Source: Dasypus novemcinctus (lineage: Eukaryota; Chordata; Mammalia; Cingulata; Dasypodidae). From it: a stretch of DNA of 64,000 nt. Of the stretch, positions 1-11,199 are shown one piece after another (positions within the stretch are counted from its first letter, which is position 1; every line of letters begins with the position of its first letter). The stretch covers positions 202,760,726-202,824,725 of the forward strand of contig NC_080673.1 of NCBI RefSeq assembly GCF_030445035.2. The letters are read 5' to 3'. A program made the translations under genes and the position numbers. Under the pieces are notes generated by a model that saw only the letters and a list, made by a program, of their open reading frames with translations, had not been told where the DNA came from and did not search any database.

Positions 1-1623
1 CTTCTGTCCCCTGCATTTTCCGAGTTGTCCACAGTGAACGCACGGGTGCAGCGGGGAGGGGGCTGCCGCCGGGGGAGGACTGGGTTCCCTCTCTGGGAGC
101 AGCCCTGGGGAGCGGCCTCGGGTTATCAGTCCACCCACCCGAGGGTGTGATGGAGAAGGTGCGGCCGCTGCTGGGTTTTCAGAGCCTCGTTAGTTCCTGC
201 CGCCCCCAGCCCCCCGGCCACGCCACGTGAGCCCCCCAGGGCAGAAGGCTGGCTCCTCCTGTCTCTCCGGCGCCAGGTACCCTCCCCTCGGCCCTCGGAG
301 GGGCCTGGTATTGTTTGGGGCCTGATCAGGACACCCCCATTTCTGGCCACATCTGAAACCCACTGGGGGGCAGCTATGGACAGGGGACGGGGGGGGGGGG
401 GGGCTTGGCGGGCCCCTCACTCCTCTTGGCACCCAGAGCAGCACCCTGTTCAGATCCAGGCGCGACCCCTCCCTGTCGCAGGCAGCGGGACTCTACCCTC
501 AGGCCGGCTGCCCCTCCCCACCCTCAGAAGGCCCCCTCCGCCAGGACGAGAGGGCAGGGGGAGAGGGTCCCCCACAAGGCTCGCACCTCCCTGAGACGCA
601 CCAAGGGCTCGGGCCGCCCCCCGCCGGGGCCCCTGGAGCGGCTCCGGACGCCCCACTCAGACCCTAAAGCGAGAGCGCCACTGTGAGCGGCTCCCCGTGC
701 AGCCGGGGCTCCCCGCAGCCCACTCCCGGGCCGCCCCCCACTTGCCCATCCCACCTCCATTCTCCTCCCCCAGGCCTTCGTGGGAGCGCCTCCGTCCCCA
801 CCAGGCCGCTCCTGGGGCTGCCGGCCACTGCCCCTTGCAGCGAGACGTCCTTCCTTCCAGGGCAGACACCGGCGGGGGAGCCTCCAGGGAAGTGCCCGCT
901 TCTCAGATGAGGACACTGAGCCCAGAGAGAGCACGCGGCCCCCGGGTCCCCTCCACCCCTGCCCCCACTGTGCTCTCTCAGGAGCAGGCAGCTCCAGCAG
1001 CCCCAGGCCCAGGTCCCAGTGACCGCCCCAGTTCTCACAGGGAGCCCCGTCCCCAGGTGGACACTCACGGGTAGCCGACGAGTGGCCCAGTCTGGGGTTT
1101 TGAGAATCGGGTGGCCCAGGCCAGGTGCTATCGGCCAGGCGCACCTGGGGTTCCCAGGGCTGCCCCGAGGCCCCCTCCAGCTCTACCCTCCATGTGACCA
1201 AGCCCGGGACTCAGGGCGTCCGTCGCCTTGGAAGCAAAGTCATCAAACGAGTCCTTAGGACAGAGCCCGTGTGTCCTCGGGACCCAGCTCTGACCCCCAG
1301 GTGCCTCGGCCAGGCACTCTGCCGGAGACACGTCCAGTTCTTGGGCCCAGCCCGGTGGTGCAGGACCCTCCTGGAGCCCACGGGGCCAGGCAGGGCTGGG
1401 CCTGGCATGGACGGCGGGGCCACGCGGCCTCGTCTGTGGCCTTCCCGCCCCCCTTCTGGCCAGGCGCTGTGCCTGGCTGCCCGTGGGTCTGCCCCATCTC
1501 GGTGTCCGGCTCCAGCACCCACGGCTGGACGCCCACTGGCTAACGGGTGGGTCAGAGCCACAGAGCAGCACGTGGCACGTCTCCCGCAGACGGGCATGGG
1601 CGGAGTTTGACTGGCTCCCTCCT
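1..1623. other. GC-rich non-coding DNA, intron 1 of PPP2R2C by inference
   Basis: No exon, tRNA or intact mobile element was recognised. Open frames here overlap on both strands, are rich in Pro, Arg and Gly, and look like products of GC content. A 15-base G run sits at 389-403. Confidence 0.5.
389..403 (+). repeat. Poly-G run
   Basis: Fifteen consecutive G bases. The length may be unreliable because such runs are prone to sequencing error. Confidence 0.9.
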
Positions 1624-2119
1624 TGTAGCAGTTTGATACGGTTATGAATTCCAAAAATAGATACTGGATTCTGTTTGTGATCTGGTCTGTACCTGGGCAT
1701 GACTGAGTTAGGATTGGGGCTTTGATTGGGCCATGTCATTAGGGCATTGAGTCCCCACCCCTTGGTGGGTAGGGACTTACAGATAAAAGGCGTGGCAAAG
1801 GACAGAGTGGAGGTTCTTAATGTTGGAGTTTGATGCTGAAGCTGGAGCTCCAGGGAGAGAGACAGAGCTGCTCACCTGATAGTCTACAGCTGACCTTGTG
1901 GAGGAAACAGGAGCTGAGCCCAGAGGAGCCCAGGAAGCCTGAGCCCTCGCAGACGTCAGCAGCCATCTTGCTCCATCACGTGGAAACAGACTCTGGTGAG
2001 GGGAGTAACTTACGCTTTATGGCCTGGTATCTGTAAGCTCCTACCCCAAATAAACACCCTCTATAAAAACCAACTGATTGCTGGTATTTTGCATCAGCGC
2101 CCCTTTGGCCACCGATACA
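1624..2119 (+). mobile_element. Solo LTR, MaLR/ERVL-like, xenarthran type, copy 1
   Basis: The sequence starts tgtagcagtttgatac and ends gcccctttggcc...gataca, the TG...CA form of an LTR. The same element occurs in reverse at 16770-17252. It carries a late AATAAA-type signal near 2048 (caaataaacacc). The flanking five bases (ctcct and ctctg) resemble a decayed target-site duplication. The start and end style matches MaLR LTRs (tgatatgg... to ...actaataca). No internal retroviral sequence is attached. Confidence 0.65.
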
Positions 2120-2455
2120 CTCTGTCTATGGTACGACCAGTGTCGAGCGTAAGGACAAGCCTCTGCTGGACCCGTCCTCGCGGCAGGGGGCTGCCGTGAC
2201 CAAGAACCGCAGGCTGGCGGCGGAAAGCCAGAGACTCGCTCTCCCACGGTTCTGAGGTCAGACGTCCACACCAAGGTGCCAGCCAGGCCGCAGCTCCCCC
2301 CGAAACCCGCGGCGAGACCCCTCGGTCACCTCCGCCAGCTCCTGCTGGTGAGCGGCCACCCTCGGGCCTTGAGCTCGGCCTCTGTCATCCGGGGACGTCC
2401 CTCGTCCTTCCGTCCGCCCGCGTCGAGGTCTCCCCTTCCCCATCTGGACCCCAGG

Positions 2456-2605
2456 CATTTTGGCTCTAGGGCCCTCCCCATCCCGTGTGACCTCGACCTG
2501 ACTAATCAGGCCTTCGGAGGTCTTATTCCCAAAACAGCTCGCCTTCACAGGACCGGGGACTGGGCTTGAACAGGTCCTTTTGGGGACACAGTTCAACCCA
2601 AAACC
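2456..2605 (-). mobile_element. MLT1-type MaLR LTR fragment
   Basis: It reads as the antisense 5' part of an MLT1 LTR, including the motif gaacaggtccttttggggac followed by acagttcaaccca. Degenerate and truncated. Confidence 0.55.
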
Positions 2606-2824
2606 ACCTTTTTGAGCACGAGGCAGTCCACCTTGGAAGGGACCCCATGAGGACGTCTTCCTGTGCTTACGGAGGGCTGCGCAGGGGGGCTGAGGGGCGC
2701 CAGGGCAGGCTGGGCGGTGGCCTGACGGTGGCCTCTGGCTGACCCGCCCGCACCCCTGCCCTCTCCGCTCTGCAGATGACGAAGCACCAGGGAAGGGCAG
2801 GCCTGACGGAGGCCCTGCTGTGGA

Positions 2825-2990
2825 AGTCGCCGGAACCAGCTCCTGCACACCCCAGCTCTGCCTCCTCCCGGCTGGGGTGACCCAGGGCAGGTCACCTAAC
2901 CTCTGGGACCCCGATTCTTCATCTGCAAAATGGGGAGACCCAGACCCACCCCTGAGTTGTTCACGGTGAGATGAGCTGGAAAAACGTGAC
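2825..2990 (+). repeat. MIR SINE fragment
   Basis: The MIR core is visible: agctctgcc, a tgacccagggcaggtcacctaacctct-like stretch, then ttcttcatctgcaaaatggg. Ancient tRNA-derived SINE, diverged. Confidence 0.7.
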
Positions 2991-4041
2991 ATGCAAGCGG
3001 TATGCTTTGTGGCCGCAGAGGGGTGGCGAGGGCTGACGTCCAGCCCCCGGCAGCTGCCACTGTGTCCCCAGCGGGGAGGGAGGAGGACCTTTGGGGCCCT
3101 GCCCACTTGCGGAGGCGCCACTTGTCATCAGAGCAAAACAAGAAGAAGTCAGGCGTGGCTGCTGCTTTTCTCCCACTTCTCCTCCTGCTGACACCGAGGC
3201 CCCTAACTTTTGTCCCCAGAGAGCCTAGGCTCTGGAAGTCTAACCCACCCACCAGACTGTTTCACAAGGGCACAAAAACCAACCAAGGCACGAACGACAC
3301 CTGCCGGGGCCCTGGACGGACCCCAGGAGCCCACCTGGCCGCGGCCTGTCCCGCGATGGGCAGAGACCCCTGTCTGGAGCCCTAGCCGCCCCCTCCCATC
3401 AGCAAGGGAGCAGAGGAGGGTCGTCTCGGACCCTCCCTCAGTGCCATGGGACCCCAAGCCGGCCCCTGACTCCCCCGAGTCCCAGACCCCCAATCTGATG
3501 AAAGGGAGGTAATTACAGCCCACCCCACCTGCCCTCGCTAAACCATGCAGTCGCCGCCTCCCCTTCAGTCACATTCGCAGAGAGAACAGTCCCCATGGCC
3601 CACGAGGGGGGTGCAGCGTGAGCTGCATCTGGGCACCAGACCCCCGGCCACGACAGTTTCAATAAGACTGCTGCCACGAGGGTGACCGCGTGAGACAGCC
3701 AGCGAGGTCAGCGAGGTCGCGCAGAAGCGCGAGCTGGCCGCCCGCCCCCGTCGGTGGCACTACCTCCCAGTAGCACCCTGGCTAGCACAGACCCACCTGA
3801 AGCCACGCCCCGGTGTGGGCACCCCGAAATGTACCGGCCAAGGAGGGGGAGCCCCCAGCACGCCCCTGTTGGTGTGACCAACTTCTGCCTGGTGCAAACC
3901 CAGTCCACCCCCTAATTAAAGCTCGTGCTTACCTTTTATTTGCCCGCATCTAAATGAGTAAAACTATGGAATGCTTTTCCGATTTTGAACAGAGTAAGGG
4001 CCGAGAGGAAGAGAAGCATGCTGGGTCCAATGTTCAGGATG
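2991..4041. other. Non-coding DNA without recognised features
   Basis: GC-rich sequence that becomes AT-richer toward 3910-4040. No exon or repeat was recognised with confidence. Confidence 0.4.
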
Positions 4042-4057
4042 ATAAGAGAGAGTGTAG

Positions 4058-4484
4058 GGAAGCGGACTTGGCCCAGTGGATACGGCGTCCGCCTACCACA
4101 TGGGAGGTCTGCGGTTCAAACCACGGGCCCCCTTGATCCGTATGCAGCTGGCCCACGCACAGTGCTGATGCATGCAAGGAGTGCCATGCCATGCAGGGGT
4201 GCCCCCCGCGTAGGGGAGCCCCACGTACAAGGAGTGCGCCCTGTAAGGAGAGCCACCCAGGGCGAAAGAAAGCGCAGCCTGCCCAGGAATGGCGCCGCAC
4301 ACACGGAGAGCTGACACGACAAGATAACACAACAAGAAGAAACACAGATTCCCGTGCCGCTGACAACAATAGAAGCAGACAAAGAAGACACAGCAAATAG
4401 ACACAGAACAGACAACTGGGGCAGGGGAGGCGGGGAGGGGGGCATGGGGGGGGGGAGAAATAAATAAATCTTTAAAAAAAAAAA
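4058..4484 (+). mobile_element. DAS-type tRNA-derived SINE, full length, with target-site duplication
   Basis: The head gcggacttggcccagtgg leads into a tRNA-like region with B-box ggttcaaacc. The body contains agtgctgatg, ggagtgcc and gagagctgacacg, the tail cagacaactggggcagg, and a terminal poly(A). It is flanked by near-identical 16-base direct repeats, ataagagagagtgtag (4042-4057) and ataagagacagtgtag (4485-4500). These mark LINE-1-driven insertion and fix both ends. This SINE family identifies the genome as xenarthran. Confidence 0.92.
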
Positions 4485-4737
4485 ATAAGAGACAGTGTAG
4501 CTCAGCAGAAGGTGCAGCAGCCACGATAGCGGGCCATATTTCCCAGGGAGGTCACGACAGTGTCATCTAGCCCATCTGCTGTGCCACAATGACGTTCTGC
4601 CTCGCCCACCTCAAAAGGAAAATCTAACTCCCCTTCCACCAGGCTGGCTTGTCCCTCCCCAGAACCAAATGAATGTGGTGTCACCAACGTCCTGCATCTT
4701 GCATCCACCTGATTCTCCTAGGACATAAATTCTGGGA

Positions 4738-5312
4738 AAGCCAGCTGCCACATAAGAAGTCCAGTTGCCACATAAGGAGTCCAGCTGCCCTGAGCCACCA
4801 CGTAAAGAGTCCAGCTGCCCCGAGCTACCACGTAAGAAGTCAGCTGGCCCGAGCTGCCACGTAAGGAGTCTAGCTGCCCCGAGCCACCATGTAAGAAGTC
4901 AGCTGCCCGGAGCTGTCACGTAAGGAGTCAGCTGCCCCGAGCTGCCATGTAAGACGTCCAGCTGCCCTGAGCTGCCACATAAGAAGTCAGCTGGCCCAAG
5001 CTGCCACGTAAGGAGTCCAGCTGCCCTGAGCCACCACATAAGAGGTCAGCTGCCTAAGCCACCACGTAAGGAGTCCAGCTGCCCCGGGCTGCCATGTAAG
5101 AAGTCAGCTGCCCCAGGCTGTCACATAAGGAGTCCAGCTGCCCCGAGCTGCCACACAAGATGTCCAGCTGCCCTGAGCCGCCACGTAAGGAGTCCAGCTG
5201 CCCTGAGCCGCCACGTAAGGAGTCCAGCTGCCCCGGGCTGCCACATAAGGAGTCAGCTGCCCCAAGCCGCCACATAAGATGTCCAGCTGCCCCGAGCCGC
5301 CACACTGGGGCA
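4738..5312 (+). repeat. Minisatellite, 29-30 bp unit, about 19 copies
   Basis: The unit is roughly agtccagctgccc + ngagcygcc + acgtaagg. Copies alternate between 30 bases (gtccagctg) and 29 bases (gtcagctg). I count about 18 CAGCTG palindromes across the array, so most units carry an E-box core. Minus-strand frames read as a ten-residue repeat (GSWTPYVAAR), which reflects periodicity and not a gene. Confidence 0.92.
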
Positions 5313-6889
5313 ACCAATGGCCGGCCCCGGGGAGCCCAGCCTCCCAGCCCCCCACCCCAGCCCCCGCAGCACCAGGCTCGGGAGCGAAACCCTCTCAGGC
5401 CCCATCACCAATCAGGACTGAGAGACTCAGGTGATGACTCCAGGAGCACAGGACGGACCAGCCAGGCCCTGCCCCAACTCTCCAGCCAGAGAACCAGGAG
5501 ATGGAACAAAATGGCTGTCACTGAAGGCACCAGATCTAGAGAAATTTATTTCGTAGCCATGGTAACCAGAGCACTGACGTGGCTACTTGGCAGGGGCGTG
5601 GCTTAACCCTCTTGAGACCGTTTGTTTCCTCACATGGAAAAGGTGGGTCGAGACGACCCCCTCCAGATGGGGTGAGGCCCCCTGAGCGCGTGGACGTGTG
5701 CATCATTTCACGGCAGCAGGCAGCCAAGGGCGGCCTCCCCGGTCATCGCCGTCATCGGCGTCATTTTACCATGAGGGTAACCCAGTGCTACGGGTGGACA
5801 CAGGCATTTTCACATCACGACCCCAACCTGGCCCGGCCCAGCCCCGACACCCCACAGATACCGACCAAGGGACGGCGAGCCCGGCCCCTGTCCCCGCGTG
5901 CCTGAGCCGAGATCAATCCTTCAAGACCAGAAACCAGAGGCCAAGGGCGGGGGGCTGCCCACACCTCACAGGCCCCCCGGCTGCTCTGCACACGGGACTC
6001 CTCTGAAAAGCTCATTTTGGGTAAATTTAGGAGAAAACATGGTATTCTGATCTCTATTCAAGTCCTTTAAACCACCCCTACCCTTTCACCAAGAAACCGT
6101 ATTCCTGTAAATCCAGATACGAGAATGATCTGAAATACCCAAAAACACACTCCACCAAGACGCTCGTGACATCTTAACTGAAAACACCAAAGGCAGGGAC
6201 AGGCGGCGTGCAGCAGGGGTGCCTCTCCGGCCCCCGCCCCGTCTCCGCTGCCGGCTCTACCTTGCGGCCTGGGGGCCACGCCCTCGTGCGCACCAGACCC
6301 CCGGAACGCGGCTCGGCCTTCCTCCCTCCACGCGCCGGGGGGGCTCCAACGCCGCCTGGACGGCCTCCCCCACCGCGTGGCCTCCACCCCCTCCCCGCCC
6401 GCTGCGCAGCGGGCGCCTCGCAGGGGCTTCTCACCTCTGCTGGAAAGGTCCGCAGCCCCCCACTTACGCACTCTTCGCGCCTCTCACGCCCACTTCCCAA
6501 ACTCCCGGAGACCCTCTTCCTTTCCCAGCAGCAGCCTGCTCTGCTCCGCGCCCCCGCGCTGGCCCAGGAGCGGCGAGGCTCACGGGGGAACTCCAGGGAC
6601 CCCCAAAGCGCCGAGCTGCTTCTCGTCCCGGGCTCCTGCCACGCTGGCCCTGGCGCCCACGGCGCCCTCTCCCCAAATGCCGCGCTGGACGACCACCCCT
6701 CCACTGCAGCCTCGGCCTCTCTGACGCCCACCGCAGGTGGACGAGGGGGCGCCCGGGCTGCCCACCGCCCCCCGGCCCCCACCACACCACATTATGTCCA
6801 CGAGGGTCTCCAGGGCCAATTCCGCTTTCCTGCCTTCCCTGCCACCACCCACTCACCTACCACTCACCTACCACTCACCACCCACTCAC
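5313..6889. other. GC-rich intronic DNA, no gene recognised
   Basis: CpG density rises at about 6230-6780. Long overlapping frames on both strands are Pro/Arg/Ala-rich with no recognisable domain, so they were not called as coding. Confidence 0.4.
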
Positions 6890-7265
6890 AGATCCTTATG
6901 GAATGAGTGATTATATCTACATGACAGACTATCAGGCAGCCATTAAAACTTGTGTTCAGTGGTGGAGCGCCTGCCTCCCAGGTACGAGGTCCTGGGTTCA
7001 ATCCCCAGTACCTCCTAAAATAAAAAGCTGTTTACTTACAGTAATATCGTGGGGAAATGCTTACAGTGTGAAGTCTTTTAAAAGATACAAAACTGTATTT
7101 ATATTATAATCCGTAGGGTGGGGGTGGGGAGTTAAAAGGAAATACAACAAGATGTGAAGAATGTTTCCAAGGTAAAGAAATCAAGAATGTTATTTTTTGC
7201 TCTTGTGTTCTAGCGCTGCATTTTCAAACATTTCTGTAATATGATAAAACAGAGAAATAAAATTG
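6890..7265 (+). mobile_element. LINE-1 3' end fragment carrying a short tRNA-type SINE
   Basis: The motifs gactatcaggcagccatt and atcgtggggaaatgctta are typical of an L1 3' region. The tail contains aataaa at about 7256. A short SINE at about 6951-7026 splits it. Confidence 0.55.
6951..7026 (+). mobile_element. Short DAS-type tRNA-head SINE
   Basis: Contains gtggtggagcgcctgcc, B-box gggttcaatcccc and an A-rich end (cctcctaaaataaaa). It is tRNA-like but is a SINE, lodged inside L1 sequence. Confidence 0.65.
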
Positions 7266-7850
7266 AAATCTTGCAAGGAGCATCTTAGCATGCGCCCAAC
7301 TTAGCACCCAGAGGCTGACAAAATACGGTCTGTGTTTTAATGGCAGGTTATACTTTCACAGCTTCCATAAAGAGCCTCATCTCTCCAGGGTCGTTTTGAT
7401 CCCCTTTTGCTCTGAAAGCCAGTGTAGGAAACGCCAGCCTTCAGCCCCTGACCTCTTCAGCCCCTGATCTCTTCAGCCAGTTATTCCATGATGGATTGTT
7501 CCAGAAGCAGACAGGCTGGAGGCCTGCACAGCGGAGGCGGCAGAAGGAAGGCGCAAGCCCTCTCACCGTGACCCACGGGCTGCCTGCCCCTTCTACAGTG
7601 CGCTAGTTCTGACTCAAATGAGGAGGAGATGCTGAAGCCCCCGGGTCTAAAGCATCGCGTGGCCTGCCCACGAGGACGGGCCACGCAGCCGGGACGCCGC
7701 CTGTTTGGAACGAGCCCAGTCCTCGCTTTGCAGCACAGGGCAGGAACCCCGAAAACGGCTGTGCAGGCTGCAATTGTTCAAAGGGAGTGTGGGGGCTGAC
7801 CTGTGTCCTGACCCCCGTGCCGTGAGCGTGGCCTCATCGGGAAACGGGCT
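7266..7850. other. Non-coding DNA without recognised features
   Basis: Mixed-composition sequence with a local duplication near 7440-7475 (cagcccctgacctcttcag followed by a near copy). No exon was recognised. Confidence 0.4.
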
Positions 7851-7852
7851 CT

Positions 7853-8345
7853 CTGCAGGTGGAATCAAGTCCAGACGCGATCATGTTGGATTAGGGTGGG
7901 CCCAGCCCAGGGACGGTGTCCTCACAAGAAAGGGAGAGATGCAGACACACACGGAGAAGCCAGCCACGGGTGACAGAGGCAGAGTTGAGCGAGGCGAGGG
8001 CAAGCACGGAACAGTCTTCCTAGAGCCCCCTAGAGCCTTCCGAGGAAGCACTGCCTTGCCGATATCTTTTTTGAGGGGAGGTACTTGGGATTGAACCTAG
8101 GACCTTGTACGTGGGAGGCAGGTGCTCAACCGCCAACTTCATGAACTCCCCAGTGAGTTGGTTTGTTTGTTTTCAGGAGGTACCAAGTGCAGACCTCAGA
8201 CCACATACATGGGAAGCAGGTGCTCAACCACTTGAGCTACATCCACTGCCCCCTGTCGACACCTTGAGTTCATGAGTTCAGATTTCCGACCTCCAGAACC
8301 ACAAGAGAACGCATTTCTGTGGTTCTGAGCCCTCGGGTTTTTGGA
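7853..8345 (+). mobile_element. MLT1-type MaLR LTR, split by SINE heads
   Basis: MLT1 motifs include ggattagggtgggccca, ggtgtcctcacaagaaag and, after the interruption, cgacaccttgag followed by tttccgacctccagaa. The middle is interrupted by two tandem antisense tRNA-type SINE segments at about 8066-8258. Confidence 0.7.
8066..8258 (-). mobile_element. Two tandem short DAS-type SINEs inside the MLT1 copy
   Basis: Two antisense tRNA-like heads lie in series: gggattgaacctaggacc with gcaggtgctcaacc, then ccacatacatgggaagcagg with gtgctcaaccacttgagc. T-rich stretches at about 8068 and 8160 correspond to antisense A tails. Confidence 0.65.
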
Positions 8346-8510
8346 AATGCGTTAATTACTCCTAGGAAGTTAACCCAGGATCTAAACAATCAACGTGGAC
8401 AACAACAGTCCAGACCTTTAAAAACTGCAGTCAAAACACTGAAAGGCCTGTCCTGTCAGTTATAAATGTACAGGGCAATGAAAGAATCAAAAGTAAAGCT
8501 AACATTTTTT
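8346..8510. other. AT-rich spacer
   Basis: No feature recognised apart from A/T-rich sequence just before the SINE. Confidence 0.35.
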
Positions 8511-8524
8511 AGTACACTGTAATT

Positions 8525-8925
8525 TTTTTTTTAAGATTTATTTTATTTATCTCTCCCCTTCCCCCCTGTTGTCTGCTGTGTCCATTCGCTGTGTGTTCTG
8601 CATCCGCTTGCATTATCCCGTGGCACTGGGAAACTGTGTCTCTTTTCTGTTGCATCATCTTGCTGCATCAGCTCTCCATGTGTAAGGCACCACTCCTGGA
8701 CGGGCTGCGCTTTTTTCACACGGGGCAGCTCTCCTTGTGGGGTGCACTCCTTGCATGTGGGGGACCCCTACACAGGGATGCCCCTGCGTGGCATGGCACT
8801 CCTAGCGCGTGGCAGCACTGCACATGGGCCAGCTCACCACACGGGCCAGGAAGCCCTGGGGATCTAACCCTGGACCCTCCGTATGGTAGAGGGACGCTCT
8901 ATCATTTGAGCCACATGCGCTTCCC
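8525..8925 (-). mobile_element. DAS-type SINE, reverse orientation, with target-site duplication
   Basis: Poly(T) opens the element, followed by antisense tail, body and head (...ttgagccacatgcgcttcc). The 14-base flanks agtacactgtaatt (8511-8524) and aggacactataatt (8926-8939) match at 12 of 14 bases. They mark retroposition and set the boundaries. Confidence 0.9.
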
Positions 8926-8944
8926 AGGACACTATAATTTGAAA

Positions 8945-9640
8945 CATTAGAAACCTTGAGAACTCAAGTGAAAAACGGGTCAAGAGTACCGTGAACAGGG
9001 CTTGCCTCCACCGGCTCACTCTCGTGGTACGGAGCAAGCATCTCTCCCCGACCTTGGCGAACCGTCCTTGTCCTTTCTAAGTGTGCATCCGCTTCTGACA
9101 CTTGACCCTCTCTGCTTTCAATGCCATGACATAGCTTCGAGGGTCCCTTTACGGTGAAGTGTTTTGCCGGCGTCACTTCCTCTGGGACAACTTTGTCCTT
9201 TTCATCACAACCACTTTCCTCCATAGGTCGATAAGGTCATCTTCGCCACGTCCCTCCGGCTGCACAGAATGGTCCCCGAGTGCAGCCGCGTCAACGCTGC
9301 CTGATCAGCTGCTTCTCCCATAACTCTGCTCATGTTCGATTCCAATTTCACTTCCAGCAGCATCATTTTTCACTTCTTGCTGCGTTCCGTCTTTGCTGGC
9401 TGTTTCCCTCCTCTGATGACCTGGATTCGCAAAATGTCACTTGGGTTTATCATTGGAAGATGGGGAGGCAACACAACTACATGCTCCACTGTCTGCACGG
9501 CCCAACAAAGAGAGGCACGGGGACCAGTTACAGACAGGTTGTGACAAAGTGGCATGGCTGGTCAAGGACCATGATCTGTGTCTGTTATTTATACAGAGAT
9601 CTGTGGGCTCAGAGCTGCAGTGGGGTTTGCTCTTGATACA
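8945..9640 (-). mobile_element. Tigger-like DNA transposon relic (pogo-type transposase C-terminus)
   Basis: The minus strand at 9224-8964 reads MEESGCDEKDKVVPEEV, then TPAKHF, LERTRTVRQG and MLAPYH, ending in DPFFT. This resembles the C-terminal tail of Tigger-class (DDE, CENP-B-like) transposases, which have a similar ...LERS.T..G...PY...FF pattern. It is a relic with no DDE catalytic core visible. The sequence to 9640 on the same strand may belong to the same element. The family call is from memory and moderate. Confidence 0.45.
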
Positions 9641-10239
9641 GTTACTCCCAGTGGCTGCACCACGGTAACCAAAATTCGCACCATACCGGCACACCAGGGC
9701 ACTGCCATCAAACCGTGGTAACTGCAATCCACGCATGGTGTGGGGACTCTGGGAGTCCGGCCAGGGGAAGGTGCATATTTGGTCAAATAAATAAACAAGT
9801 AATAAAAAATAAAAACCTGGACTGCTCTGAGGCCAGATTTGAAGATGTGCCACTTGTTCACTCGGTCCTTCAAACACCCATTTGCCAACTCCTGGAGGGT
9901 GCCAGGTGCCGGGCTGGGTGCAGAGGGCACTGAGGTTACCCAGACAAGATGTCCACGGGCGTGCCATGGGCCAGGACCCCAGGCTGTGGAGCAGCCAGGT
10001 CTGCGCTGCGTCCTGACCTGCGATCTGAGCGGAGCCACCTCTCCACGTGCACCACGTAGGGTCCTCTGGTTACGAGCAACAGAAATGGGCACAGTTTACC
10101 TGAAGCGCAGAAGGAAGTTACTGGGCAGCTGGAGGGAGCCACAGAATCAAGCAGACAGTACGACAGTGGACAAGGGAGCCAGAAGGAGCAGGGGGCAAGA
10201 CTGGAACTCAAGGTCAGCAATCCATGGCCATTCCAGTGT
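9641..10239. other. Non-coding DNA, possible old repeat remnants
   Basis: An A-rich stretch lies at 9783-9816 (aaataaataaac). Sequence at about 10055-10200 (ctctggttacgagcaacaga) resembles an ancient interspersed repeat I could not classify. A similar phrase recurs at about 38100 (ctctggttgcatgtgacaga). Confidence 0.35.
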
Positions 10240-10611
10240 GGCTCGTCCTGTGCAACCCATCATCTCAAAACCGAAAGGCTTAGGGAGCTGAGACAGAACG
10301 AGAGGACAAATATTTTGTGGTCTCACTTCCACATGAAATAAATAGAATATGCCATTCATAGGAACAGAACAGACTACAGGTTACCAGGTTGGTGGTGGGG
10401 TGGGAAGGAGGAGTTATTGTCTAATGGGTATAGAGTTTTCTGTTTGGAGTGTTGGGAAAGTTTTGGTAGTGGAGGATAGTTAAGGATAGCACACAATGTT
10501 GTGAACATAAGGAATACCACTAATAGTTTATATTTTAAAGTGGTTAAAATGGGAAATTTTATGTTGTATATAAGCTACTGCAATAAAAGCTTTAAAAACA
10601 AAAGCAAAAAC
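10240..10611 (+). mobile_element. LINE-1 3' UTR end
   Basis: Typical L1 3' UTR wording: ttttgtggtctcacttcc, accaggttggtggtgggg, gttaaaatgggaaatttt, then caataaaagc and A-rich sequence. Confidence 0.75.
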
Positions 10612-10855
10612 ATAGAGCCGTACAACACAGAGTGGCCCCTAATGTAAACTATGGACATCAGTTAATAACACAATTTTAATAATATTGGTTCATCAGTTGT
10701 AATAAAAGCACCACACTTGTGCTAATAATGCAGAATGTTAGTAATAGTGGGGGTGTGTATAGGGACTCGGCCCATTTGGCAAAATTTTCTGTAAACCCAC
10801 TGCAGCTCTAAAAAAAAATAGTCTACTTTAAAAATAATAATAATAATCATGATTT
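10612..10855 (+). mobile_element. Second LINE-1 3' end, directly abutting
   Basis: Contains gtaaactatggacatcag, atcagttgtaataaaagc and a terminal aataataataat stretch, the 3' end of a different L1 subfamily. The pair lies in tandem. Confidence 0.65.
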
Positions 10856-11199
10856 AACCCCGAAACCATGTATTTCATTCTGCCACTTGGGCGGGTTTCA
10901 GAGGGGACGGCGTGCTCTGTCCGCACTGTGTGGCCTGACCGGGGCTGGGGGTCCACCTTCAAGACCCACACCCACGGCTGGCAGCTCAGCGGAGGGCGCG
11001 GGAGCTGGGCCCCAGACCAAGTATCGCCAGTGGCAAGGCGGAAGCCCGCGGCACACGTGGGATCTGAACGCTACCCGGCGCCACCTCCATCTTGGTCTCT
11101 TGGTTCTTTCCATCGTTGCAGGAGGCGGCGATCCCAGCGCAGCAGGACTGCACCGTCGTGGCTCTTAGAGGACGTCAGGCCACAAAAAATTAAACACTA
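10856..11199. other. GC-rich non-coding spacer
   Basis: No exon or repeat recognised. Confidence 0.35.

Noticed and set aside
4058-4140. tRNA gene
   Set aside because: The A- and B-box-like sequences belong to the head of a DAS SINE with poly(A) tail and target duplication. The same applies to the other SINE heads in the window.
4738-5312. CRISPR-like direct repeat array
   Set aside because: The repeats are contiguous, with no unique spacers of constant length, and the genome is mammalian. It is a minisatellite.
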